Part shown: one piece after another, positions 23,633-30,659 of the stretch | Numbering within the stretch: the first letter of the stretch is position 1 | How the letters are laid out: each line of letters starts with the position of its first letter | Origin: Ruminococcus sp. AF46-10NS | GTDB lineage: Bacteria > Bacillota > Clostridia > Lachnospirales > Lachnospiraceae | NCBI RefSeq assembly: GCF_003474435.1 | Contig: NZ_QRNF01000036.1 | Coordinates: forward strand, 1-32,615 | Length of the DNA: 32,615 nucleotides | Reading direction: 5' to 3' | Program-made: the position numbers and the translations under genes | Notes under the pieces: generated by a model | What the model was told of the DNA's origin: nothing | The model's database searches: none | The model's input: the letters and a program-made list of their open reading frames with translations, nothing else

Positions 23633-26047
23633 ATGACATGGCCTTTTGAGAATGATACAAGTGCCATTGTAAAAAAATTGGCAGGTAGGAGTATGCAAGC
23701 GGATAAGAGAAACAAGGCATTTCTGCTTTTGACAATCGCCATCTCTGTCTGTATGGTTTTTTCGATTCTCCTAATATCAACAGGTACACAAGAGAAATTC
23801 AAGAACACACAGAGGAATAAAGCGCAGATTGGCATTTTGGGAGTTACGGACGAACAAACGGCTCAGCTGCATCAAAACGAAAATATTACATGGGTTGGCG
23901 AATATTCCGCTCTAGGTGTGTTTTATGTTGAAAATAAAACAATCACTGTTGCTTATGGAAATGAAGATTATTTTTTACATCAGGAAGAAAAAACTTTTCA
24001 GGGAAGTGTGCCGCAGAAAGCGGATGAGATTATGCTCCCCCAGAACTACCTTGATTTTTTAGGAAAATCCTATCAGACTGGCGATACAATTTCTATTGAC
24101 CTGACTGGAACAGGACAGAAAGCAGAATATACACTTTCAGGTGTTTTGAATAATACGAAAGAAAGCAACGGATATTTTATTTATGTTAGTAAAGAGCTTG
24201 CCCAAGATTTGGCAAAAGATTCTTTTCAGGTTACAGCATATACGCGGTTGAACACAGACGCCATAAGTTCCACGGCTATTCTTGATTTTGCCGGCAAAGC
24301 AATACAAAATACAGGCATTGTCGAGGAACAGGTAATGCTTACAGAATATTCTGCTGTTATGTCGGGTGTGATAACATCGGGTATTCCGATTCCAGTACCA
24401 CTACTGGCGGCGTTGACGGCTATTTTGGCGGCAACGATTGTCTATGGTGTTTTTTACACAAAGATTGTAAAAAATGTTCAGATGTTTGGGCAACTGCGGA
24501 CAGTTGGCATGACAAAAAGACAGATTAAACGGATGGCAAGTAAAGAGGGACGTTTATATGCCTTAGCTGGTATTCCTTTGGGGCTTGTCATTGGTGTACT
24601 GATTGGATTTATTGGCTGTCCTGATGGATTCCGGCTAAAAACAACAGTTATTTATGCTGTACTGATTGCTGCAGTAGCCTTTGTAACAGTGAATATTGCC
24701 ATTTTTAAGCCTGTCCGAGTAGCAATGAATACTTCCCCGGTAGAGGGTGCTAAATACCTTGCGTATGCTGGAAAGGCAAAAAGCAGCTCAAAACTGCATC
24801 GGAAACTTACGCCGTTTAATCTGGCGAAAATAAATATACAAAGAAACAAACAAAAAGCAGTTCTGACGCTTTTAATGCTTGGAGTAAGCGGAGCTCTTTT
24901 ACTGGTTACTTCTACGGTTGCTGGTTCTATTGATCCGGCAAAACAGGCAAGTTTCAAATATTATCCTGCCGGTAACATTCTTATACAAATAAGAAATACA
25001 GTTGGCAGCTCTTTCGATAACGAAGCGGAGCCATACGGAAGTGCAAAATTGCAACTGGAAGAAAATCCACTTGAAGATCAGGCATTGATGCAGGAATTAG
25101 AAAAGGTAGATGGGATAGAAAAGATTACCGCATTTGACAGCGTTTATATGACAGCTACTTTTTCGGGCGAAAGTGGTTCTATCACGAGCATTTCAGACTT
25201 CTTTCCAACCTTAAATCGGGAACAGACAGAAGAAAAGCAGGCGGCGTTATCCTCTGGAACAGCAGATTACGATGATATGGTTGAGAAAAATGGAATATTG
25301 GTTGCAGAAGATATAGCACAAGTTGGCGATACTTTGAAGATTGAGGGCAGAGCTTTTGATGGTAGAACCTTTGATGTGGAAGCCGTTGTTGTAGGCACAT
25401 ACAATAGATCTGATTTAATGGAGGATAGCCCGGTTGTTCCTGGAAGCCCCTACTTCATTATGACTTATGACACAGCAAAGAAACTGACAGGGATAACGGA
25501 ACAGACGGGGATTCTGGCGATTAAAAATTCAGAGGGATGTTTTGATGAAGTTTTGACCGCAGTTCAGAAGATTGCGGATAAAAATGAAAAAATAGAAGTA
25601 AATACGATTGAACAAACGATTAAAAATATTCAGCATCGATACAGTGCATCTATAAATGCTCTATATATGACTTCTGCTATTCTGTTCGTCTTTGGAAGTA
25701 TCAGCCTTATGAATATGCTTATGGTTGATTTTCAGAATAGAAAGCGTGAATTCGGTTTGCTTGAAGCTGTTGGAACAACACGGCAACAGTTGAAAGCAAT
25801 GCTGGATAGGGAGATAGGAATTTACCTCGGAGGTTCATTGGCAATATCTCTTATATGCGGAAGTATTTTTAGCATAATTGTATGCAGACGGTTAGATGCC
25901 ATCAATCATTGTATTACATTGAAATTACCATGGTTTTTCCTATTGGCGCTGACTGGTATATTATTTGTGATATATTTTGTTTTTTCGATGTATTCCCAAA
26001 TGGAATTGAAAAAAGCGAGCATTTTATCAGCAATAAAAAGCGAGTAG
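23633..26047 (+). CDS. FtsX-type ABC permease, exporter module 3 (intact)
   Basis: The 804-aa permease starts at ATG 23633 after AAGGAGG. It has a first helix at about 29-48 (AFLLLTIAISVCMVFSILLI), a large outside domain and a first FtsX domain (LAATIVYGVFYTKIVKNVQM, FGQLRTVGMTKRQIKRM). A second outside domain and a C-terminal FtsX domain follow (FGSISLMNMLMVDFQNRKRE, FGLLEAVGTTRQQLKAM). It is the only one of the three exporter permeases in the window that is uninterrupted. GC is lower than in its partner ATPase gene, so the junction at about 23.62 kb marks a change in base composition. Confidence 0.9.
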   Translation: MTWPFENDTSAIVKKLAGRSMQADKRNKAFLLLTIAISVCMVFSILLISTGTQEKFKNTQRNKAQIGILGVTDEQTAQLHQNENITWVGEYSALGVFYVENKTITVAYGNEDYFLHQEEKTFQGSVPQKADEIMLPQNYLDFLGKSYQTGDTISIDLTGTGQKAEYTLSGVLNNTKESNGYFIYVSKELAQDLAKDSFQVTAYTRLNTDAISSTAILDFAGKAIQNTGIVEEQVMLTEYSAVMSGVITSGIPIPVPLLAALTAILAATIVYGVFYTKIVKNVQMFGQLRTVGMTKRQIKRMASKEGRLYALAGIPLGLVIGVLIGFIGCPDGFRLKTTVIYAVLIAAVAFVTVNIAIFKPVRVAMNTSPVEGAKYLAYAGKAKSSSKLHRKLTPFNLAKINIQRNKQKAVLTLLMLGVSGALLLVTSTVAGSIDPAKQASFKYYPAGNILIQIRNTVGSSFDNEAEPYGSAKLQLEENPLEDQALMQELEKVDGIEKITAFDSVYMTATFSGESGSITSISDFFPTLNREQTEEKQAALSSGTADYDDMVEKNGILVAEDIAQVGDTLKIEGRAFDGRTFDVEAVVVGTYNRSDLMEDSPVVPGSPYFIMTYDTAKKLTGITEQTGILAIKNSEGCFDEVLTAVQKIADKNEKIEVNTIEQTIKNIQHRYSASINALYMTSAILFVFGSISLMNMLMVDFQNRKREFGLLEAVGTTRQQLKAMLDREIGIYLGGSLAISLICGSIFSIIVCRRLDAINHCITLKLPWFFLLALTGILFVIYFVFSMYSQMELKKASILSAIKSE

Positions 26048-26101
26048 ATTTATTAGATTTTGTTGTATCATAAACTTTATAAATATTTCTGCAAGAGAAG
26101 A

Positions 26102-26132
26102 AAATCTGCCGGACGACGGCAAAAGAAAAAAA
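26102..26132. repeat. 31-bp direct repeat, copy 2 (in a terminator stem)
   Basis: Identical to 17698-17728. Here ACGACGGC pairs with GCCGTCGT just downstream (about 26133-26140), giving a hairpin after module 3. Confidence 0.75.
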
Positions 26133-26170
26133 GCCGTCGTACAGCAGATACATTTTCACGCGCCTATGGA

Positions 26171-26213
26171 GCGGCGGCTTTGAGAAGATCAGAGCCGCCG
26201 TTTCTTTTTGCTT
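26171..26213 (+). terminator. Terminator after module 3, in the right repeat
   Basis: GGCGGCT (about 26173-26179) pairs with AGCCGCC (about 26193-26199), followed by GTTTCTTTTTG. Confidence 0.7.
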
Positions 26214-26241
26214 TTAGGACCGATGCTCATGCAATCAGGAG

Positions 26242-26265
26242 GGCGGTATATGGGAGGATACCGCC
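26242..26265 (+). promoter_or_regulatory. Hairpin presenting a Shine-Dalgarno in its loop (right copy)
   Basis: GGCGGTAT (26242-26249) pairs with ATACCGCC (26258-26265). The loop ATGGGAGG holds the ribosome binding site, and ATG follows the stem at once. Compared with the left copy the stem bases have changed together, keeping the pairing. Confidence 0.65.
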
Positions 26266-26373
26266 ATGTCAATTTTCGTCATTCATAGCACCCATGAGCT
26301 GCACCAATTAAAAAAAGCCTTGCCCCTCCTCCGGGGAGGTATGACTACCTATCGGCATTATCATTCCTACTAA
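26266..26373 (+). CDS. 35-residue leader peptide ORF (intact copy)
   Basis: ATG 26266, eight bases after GGAGG, encodes MSIFVIHSTHELHQLKKALP and LLRGGMTTYRHYHSY before TAA. The left repeat carries the same peptide with an A-run deletion, and most differences between the copies are at third positions or conservative. It precedes a terminator-like hairpin and then the sigma gene start, the arrangement of an attenuator leader. It is His- and Tyr-rich. No family recognised. Confidence 0.5.
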   Translation: MSIFVIHSTHELHQLKKALPLLRGGMTTYRHYHSY

Positions 26374-26399
26374 AGCAGAAGAATCATAGTCATTTTTGT

Positions 26400-26438
26400 T
26401 GCGCCAGTTTCCCGTTGCGGGGAGCTGGCGCTTTTTAT
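26400..26438 (+). terminator. Terminator-like hairpin in the sigma leader (right copy)
   Basis: GCGCCAG and CTGGCGC pair around TTCCC/GGGGA, followed by TTTTTATTG. It is a second copy of the element at 11868-11906; its last stem pair is intact here. Confidence 0.65.
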
Positions 26439-26566
26439 TGTCGATTTTTCGGGAAAGCTCCCGAAGTATGTCGATGCCGATCTCCGCCTCCTTTCGATTC
26501 ACTCGTCAATCGCCCGTGAATCGAAATGGAGGTACATAATGAAGAAAGTCAATCTTAGGGACTTAT

Positions 26567-27058
26567 GGCTCCGCTGAATTGAGTTATGAGGACTATAACC
26601 AGGCAAGTGATGAAAAGGCAAGCTGGAAAAAATATCAATTAGCTATGCCGATAAGCAATTTTACTGTTGTTGCAAGTAAATATGTTTCCGTAATATATAC
26701 TGTTGCAATCAGCATTTTGGGAAGCATTGCGTTCAATAGTTTATCCAGCATAATTTTTCAAAACTTTGATATGCTTATCTGGTTATTTTCGATTGCAGCA
26801 GCAATTATTATCCCATTATTATGGACAGGAATTTGCTTGCCATTAACTTATTGGTTTGGTTTTCGTTCTGCGCAAACTATGGGATTGATTGTGGTAATTC
26901 CAATGTTTTACTTTGTAAAATATTTTGAAGATGGGCCGGGAATGGCTGCTATGGTAAATTCTGTTCATTCATATGTGCTAATAACAGGGATAGCGGCAAT
27001 TTTGATTTTTGGAATTTCCCTCATAATAAGCACCATTGGATATAGTCGCAAGAATTAA
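26567..27058 (+). pseudogene. ABC-2 type permease, C-terminal fragment
   Basis: From the repeat junction the frame reads YGSAELSYEDYNQASDEKAS, then WKKYQLAMPISNFTVVASKY and about four helices to a natural end (SLIISTIGYSRKN). The KYQLAMPIS...VASKYV stretch is typical of the region after the second helix of bacterial ABC-2 permeases, so 50 or more N-terminal residues are missing. The only start is a TTG (26579) without a ribosome binding site. Its ATPase partner is absent. The fragment begins exactly where the right copy of the sigma leader repeat stops, marking a recombination junction. Confidence 0.7.
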
Positions 27059-27100
27059 ATCTGCAATTACCATTCAAAAATAGCAAACCCAGCCGAACCA

Positions 27101-27137
27101 GTCAACGGCAAGTGAATGGGCTACGCCCGCCGTTGAC
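27101..27137. repeat. Nested inverted repeat before the tnpB remnant
   Basis: GTCAACGGC (27101-27109) pairs with GCCGTTGAC (27129-27137), and GGGC/GCCC form an inner stem. It lies between the ABC-2 fragment and the tnpB remnant and may belong to the element that replaced the tnpB 5' part. Confidence 0.5.
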
Positions 27138-27181
27138 AGCCCCGCCTGTCCTTGCTGGTGGGTAATCAAGAGGGATTTTCC

Positions 27182-27907
27182 ATGACCGAATATGAAGCCT
27201 ATCAAGAACATATCCGCTATACCCATGATAGTAAATATTATCTGCATATACCAGTTACCTATGAGGTTGAAGAAAGTAATATTTCTGATATTTGTAATGT
27301 TGTAGGTATTGACAGAGGTATCAACTTTGTTGTTGCAACTTATGACAGCAAACATAAGTCCGGATTTGTTAGTGGTAAAGCTATTAAACAGAAACGGGCT
27401 AATTATTCCAAGCTTCGTAAAGAACTTCAAATGCGACATACGCCATCCTCAAGACGAAGACTAAAAGCTATCGGTCAGCGAGAAAACCGTTGGATGCAGG
27501 ATATTAACCATCAGGTATCGAAGGCACTCGCCACCGGTAATCCAAAGCATACTCTCTTTGTATTAGAAGATTTGACTGGTATTCGCAATGCTGCAGAGCG
27601 TGTCAAAACAAAAGACCGCTATGTTTCTGTATCATGGTCTTTTTATGACCTTGAGCAGAAGCTGATTTACAAAGCAAAGCAGAATCAATCTTCTGTAATA
27701 AAGGTGGATCCTCGTTATACCAGTCAATGCTGTCCTGCTTGTGGACATACTGAAAAGTCTAATGGTAATAAGAAAATACACTTGTTTACTTGCAAAAACT
27801 GCGGTTATACGTCTAATGATGAACGTATTGGAGCTATGAATCTGTATCGTATGGGAATAAACTATCTTACTGATAGCCAAGTACCTAATACAGTTGTAAC
27901 AGAGTAA
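27182..27907 (+). pseudogene. tnpB: IS605-family TnpB, N-terminally truncated
   Basis: TnpB is an RNA-guided nuclease of IS200/IS605 elements. The open frame has RuvC motif I with D44 (VGIDRGINF), motif II with E129 (FVLEDLTG), a zinc ribbon with C184/C187 and C204/C207 (CCPACG, CKNCG) and the last motif SNDERIGAMNL, numbered from ATG 27182. Full-length TnpB is about 370-400 aa. Here only about 241 aa remain, and the N-terminal RNA/DNA-binding half is gone. In the last motif, Glu214 appears where the usual NADxNAA alignment expects the catalytic Asp, although D213 is adjacent. Inactivity is likely. No Y1 transposase is present. Confidence 0.8.
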
Positions 27908-28024
27908 ACTCTGCTAAAAAGGGTGCTGTCAACCATCCAATGATGTAACGCCACTTTAGGCAGCAATGCCTATTGGGGATAAAAGGTCGGAGGCGTAAGC
28001 CGTTACTACGACTGGGTAGTTGAC
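27908..28024 (+). ncRNA. Putative omega-RNA scaffold and IS right end
   Basis: Between the tnpB stop and GGGTAGTTGAC (28014-28024) lies a structured GC-rich stretch, the position of the guide-RNA scaffold in TnpB elements. Bases after 28024 (AGTGCAGCTAACCTC) would be the guide. The boundary string recurs at 3530-3540. The scaffold is placed by position, not by a covariance model. Confidence 0.5.
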
Positions 28025-28063
28025 AGTGCAGCTAACCTCATTGAATGAATTTATTGTTAAATA

Positions 28064-28094
28064 TTCGTGCAAAGTATTGTTTTCTTCGTGCAAA
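28064..28094. repeat. Tandem TTCGTGCAAA boxes in the toxin-antitoxin promoter
   Basis: TTCGTGCAAA occurs at 28064-28073 and 28085-28094, 21 bp apart (two helical turns), around the -35 box. It is a candidate site for the antitoxin or toxin-antitoxin complex. Confidence 0.45.
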
Positions 28095-28105
28095 TAGCGT
28101 ATACT
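28077..28105 (+). promoter_or_regulatory. Toxin-antitoxin promoter (TTGTTT-N17-TATACT)
   Basis: TTGTTT (28077-28082) and TATACT (28100-28105) have 17-bp spacing, and an overlapping TATAAT lies at 28105-28110. The start would fall near 28112, a few bases before the AAAGGGG ribosome binding site. Confidence 0.6.
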
Positions 28106-28134
28106 ATAATTGCCAGCAGAAAGGGGTTGATCGT

Positions 28135-28413
28135 ATGGCTAGAAATACCACAAACATCAGTATCCGCATGGACGCAGATTTGAAAGCGCAGGCGGACGCA
28201 CTGTTTACTGAACTTGGCATGAACCTGACTACGGCGTTTAACATCTTTGTGCGTCAGTCGCTTCGTGAAGGCGGCATTCCCTTTGAAGTAAGGCTGGAAC
28301 AGCCGAACAAAGAAACGGTTGCTGCCATGCTGGAAGCGGAAAGGATTGCAAAAGACCCGTCTGTAAAGGGCTTCAATGACCTTGACGAGTTGTTTGCTGA
28401 CCTGAAAAGATGA
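28135..28413 (+). CDS. RelB/DinJ-family antitoxin
   Basis: ATG 28135 follows AAAGGGG by nine bases and gives 92 aa. The N-terminus MARNTTNISIRMDADLKAQA is the ribbon-helix-helix strand and helix, then LFTELGMNLTTAFNIFVRQS completes the fold, as in DinJ/RelB. The C-terminal part (ERIAKDPSVKGFNDLDELFA) is the toxin-binding tail. It binds its own promoter as a dimer and neutralises the toxin encoded next. Its stop overlaps the toxin start by 4 nt. Confidence 0.9.
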   Translation: MARNTTNISIRMDADLKAQADALFTELGMNLTTAFNIFVRQSLREGGIPFEVRLEQPNKETVAAMLEAERIAKDPSVKGFNDLDELFADLKR

Positions 28414-28700
28414 AAGAAACCAAATATACCGTCAAGTACACGACCAGTTTCAAAAAAGACTACAAACGAGCCATCAAGCGTGGCTTGAAGATCGAGCTGC
28501 TGGAGGAAGTCGTAGCAATGCTGGCAATGGGTGAACCACTGCCAGATAAGAACCGCGACCATGACCTGTCCGGCGATTGGGCAGGTCATCGGGAATGTCA
28601 TATTCTCCCGGACTGGCTACTTGTCTACCGCATAGAAGATGATGTTCTGGTGCTGACGCTGGCCCGCACCGGTACACACAGCGACTTGTTCGGCAAATAA
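28410..28700 (+). CDS. YafQ-family mRNA interferase toxin
   Basis: The 96-aa protein has the YafQ/RelE fold: YTVKYTTSFKKDYKRAIKRG, then a middle helix, LSGDWAGHRECHILPDWLLV and the C-terminal RTGTHSDLFGK. The conserved His residues (HRECHI and THSDLF) are the expected catalytic set for ribosome-dependent mRNA cleavage. It overlaps the antitoxin by 4 nt and is followed by a terminator, so the pair is a complete two-gene unit. Confidence 0.9.
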   Translation: MKETKYTVKYTTSFKKDYKRAIKRGLKIELLEEVVAMLAMGEPLPDKNRDHDLSGDWAGHRECHILPDWLLVYRIEDDVLVLTLARTGTHSDLFGK

Positions 28701-28708
28701 ACATTCTG

Positions 28709-28742
28709 CCGCCGTATGGGGAAACCTGTCCGGCGGTTTTTC
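28709..28742 (+). terminator. Terminator of the toxin-antitoxin pair
   Basis: CCGCCG (28709-28714) pairs with CGGCGG (28731-28736), followed by TTTTTC. Confidence 0.75.
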
Positions 28743-28743
28743 T

Positions 28744-28857
28744 GTATGCAAAAGGGATGTCGTGAAACGCGACGACCTTGATAGTGGTACGCCAAAACGC
28801 GGTAGCCCTTACCGCTTCGATATTTTGAAAATGGATCGGGAATATCTGCAATGTTGA
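28744..28857 (+). pseudogene. Short coding remnant of a mobile-element protein
   Basis: One frame reads VCKRDVVKRDDLDSGTPKRG, then SPYRFDILKMDREYLQC before TGA at 28855-28857, with protein-like composition but no start or ribosome binding site. It looks like the C-terminal tail of a lost gene. The family was not identified. Confidence 0.3.
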
Positions 28858-28961
28858 ACTTTGCTTACTCATATATGATAGTTGCCGCTATTGTTGCAAT
28901 AATAATTTTCGAAATTTCATAAAAGAAACCGATATGCGACGCTATTGCAATTAAGGTAATA

Positions 28962-28990
28962 TTGACATAGAATTCCATGTATTATAGAAT
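28962..28990 (+). promoter_or_regulatory. Strong sigma-A promoter (TTGACA-N17-TAGAAT)
   Basis: A consensus TTGACA at 28962-28967 and TAGAAT at 28985-28990 are spaced 17 bp. Transcription would begin near 28997, only about 20 nt before a terminator hairpin. Confidence 0.75.
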
Positions 28991-29010
28991 GGTATCTGTA
29001 AAAAGAAGGC

Positions 29011-29118
29011 ATGAAGAAAGCAGCTTTAAACGGGCTGCTTTTTTTGTGTCTTCTTTTGTCTTTCCTGAGTACCGGAGGAACAGGAGTCTTCTGGATGGAG
29101 CAGAGAAGACAAAAATAA
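29011..29118 (+). CDS. 35-residue signal-peptide-like small ORF overlapping a terminator
   Basis: ATG 29011 to TAA 29118 encodes MKKAALNGLLFLCLLLSFLS and TGGTGVFWMEQRRQK: two Lys, a hydrophobic core of about 17 residues and a polar tail. This is what a leader or a tiny membrane protein looks like. The terminator stem and T-run (29017-29045) lie inside its first 12 codons, so ribosomes on it would disrupt the hairpin. The SD-like AGAAGG is only one base from the ATG, which weakens the call. It lies between a consensus promoter and the S1-like gene. Confidence 0.4.
   Translation: MKKAALNGLLFLCLLLSFLSTGGTGVFWMEQRRQK
29017..29045 (+). terminator. Terminator or attenuator upstream of the S1-like gene
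   Basis: AAAGCAGC (29017-29024) pairs with GCTGCTTT (29034-29041), with seven T at 29039-29045. Confidence 0.7.
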
Positions 29119-29138
29119 ATAAGAACAGGAGGAAGTAT

Positions 29139-30101
29139 ATGGAGGATACCAAAAAAACAGTTTTGGCGGGAAATGGGGAAAAAGATGTTCCGCGTGCGGT
29201 CTACGATGGTGTTTTGACAATTGATGTAGACGCGCAGGTTGAAAGCATGGAGGAACAGGAAGAAGCCAGATGGCATCAGCTTTTGAATGCACATCGTACC
29301 AGAAAGATCCTGACGGGCCAGCTTGGGGGCATTGAAAAACTGGAGAGTGGATGGATGGTTGCTGTTACATACTTTAATGGTTTCCGGATCATTATCCCAA
29401 TGAATGAAATGATGATCAACCTTCAGGGAGACGGGCGTGAAAACGCGGATACCTTAAACCGTCAGGTCCGTATTGCTAACAACATGCTCGGCTGTGACAT
29501 TGATTTCATCATCAAAGATCTGGATAACAAGAGCCGGAGCGTTGTGGCATCCAGAAAAGATGCAATGCTTAAAAAGAGCCAGACTTTTTATATTGGAGAA
29601 GATACAGAAAAACCAATGCTCTATGAAGGCAGGATCGTGGAAGCAAGGGTGATTGCGGTAGCTCCCAAAGCAGTCCGTCTGGAAGTTTTTGGGGTAGAAG
29701 TATCTGTCCGGGCCAGAGACATGGCCTGGGAGTGGATGGTAGATGCCGGAGAAAAATTCCAGGTAGGTGATCTGGTGCTGGTCATGGTCAATAAGGTGGA
29801 AGCAAGCTCTGTTGACCAGATCATTATAGAAGTGGATGCAAAGAGTCCGACAGCCAATATCAATAAAGATAACCTCCGGAAATGCCATAAACAGGGAAAA
29901 TATACAGGGATCATTACGGAAGTCTATAAGGGAACCTATTTTATCCGCCTTGATATCGGAGTCAATGCCGTGGCACATTCCTGCAATATGTCCGCACTTC
30001 CGGGAAAGAAAGATAAGATCGGATTTGTGGTGACCCGCATCAACGACAACTATGAAGTGGCAGAAGGTATTATCACAAGGCTTATCAAAAGAGCTTCCTG
30101 A
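29139..30101 (+). CDS. S1-domain-like nucleic-acid-binding protein of integrative-element type
   Basis: I start at ATG 29139, after AGGAGGAAG, rather than at the upstream in-frame ATG at 28977, giving 320 aa. Two segments resemble beta-barrel OB/S1 folds: about 165-215 (LYEGRIVEARVIAVAPKAVR, LEVFGVEVSVRARDM) and about 250-315 (GKYTGIITEVYKGTYFIRLD, IGVNAVAHSCN, EGIITRLI). The N-terminal third is charged and helical. Proteins like this sit in conserved blocks of Clostridial integrative elements. The role is not established; RNA binding is inferred from the fold only. Confidence 0.7.
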   Translation: MEDTKKTVLAGNGEKDVPRAVYDGVLTIDVDAQVESMEEQEEARWHQLLNAHRTRKILTGQLGGIEKLESGWMVAVTYFNGFRIIIPMNEMMINLQGDGRENADTLNRQVRIANNMLGCDIDFIIKDLDNKSRSVVASRKDAMLKKSQTFYIGEDTEKPMLYEGRIVEARVIAVAPKAVRLEVFGVEVSVRARDMAWEWMVDAGEKFQVGDLVLVMVNKVEASSVDQIIIEVDAKSPTANINKDNLRKCHKQGKYTGIITEVYKGTYFIRLDIGVNAVAHSCNMSALPGKKDKIGFVVTRINDNYEVAEGIITRLIKRAS

Positions 30102-30194
30102 AAATGTTTTTTTATGATTTTCAAAGAATTCTGTTGACACAGAAAAAGGGATTTCTTTAACATCGGAGATAAAGATGGAAAGGAGTGACGTCAG

Positions 30195-30647
30195 ATGGCA
30201 AAAAAGAAGAAAAAACAGATGCGGGAAACCTTGTACTGTCCATATTGCAAAAGACCCGGGGTACTTAGGCCGGCAGCCTATGTCTATGGGGATAACAACC
30301 TGGATCCGGAGAAATACCTGTATGTATGCAGCGGCTATCCTTCCTGTGATTCATACATTGGGGCACACAAAAAAAGTATGCGTCCCATGGGAACCATGGC
30401 TGACAGCAATCTGCGTAATAAGCGGATCGAAGCACACAGAGCTTTGGATGCAATCTGGAAAAATGGTTATATGACCAAACACAGCACATATATCTGGCTT
30501 CAGAACCGTTTGAATCTCCGGGAAAAGGACACACATATCGGGAAATTTTCTTATTACCTGTGTGAACAGACCATCCGGGAATGTACAGACTATATAAAAA
30601 GCCGAGAGGAAAAAAAGAAATCCCCGGATAAAATAAGCGTGGCATGA
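30195..30647 (+). CDS. Zinc-finger-containing protein (DUF3268-like)
   Basis: The 150-aa protein starts at ATG 30195 after AAAGGAG. It has a four-cysteine finger: LYCPYCKRPGVLRP, then YVCSGYPSCDSYIGAH, with a Lys-rich start (MAKKKKKQ). The spacing CxxC...CxxxxxC and the GAHKKSMRPMGTMAD segment are typical of the zinc-finger-containing proteins of Firmicute phages and integrative elements. The C-terminal part is helical. It probably acts on nucleic acid. It follows the S1-like gene by 93 nt in the same direction. Confidence 0.7.
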   Translation: MAKKKKKQMRETLYCPYCKRPGVLRPAAYVYGDNNLDPEKYLYVCSGYPSCDSYIGAHKKSMRPMGTMADSNLRNKRIEAHRALDAIWKNGYMTKHSTYIWLQNRLNLREKDTHIGKFSYYLCEQTIRECTDYIKSREEKKKSPDKISVA

Positions 30648-30659
30648 CGGAAAGGATGG

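Larger units (their letters stand above)
26170..26565 (+). repeat. Direct repeat, right copy (leader plus 5' stub of sigma gene)
   Basis: It matches the left copy at about 11624-12033 in order and orientation: GC-rich terminator, SD-loop hairpin, leader ORF, GCGCCAG hairpin, GGAGGTACATA-ATG and the codons MKKVNLRDL. After ...GACTTAT the sequence switches to an ABC-2 permease fragment, so the sigma gene is cut after about nine codons. Confidence 0.85.
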
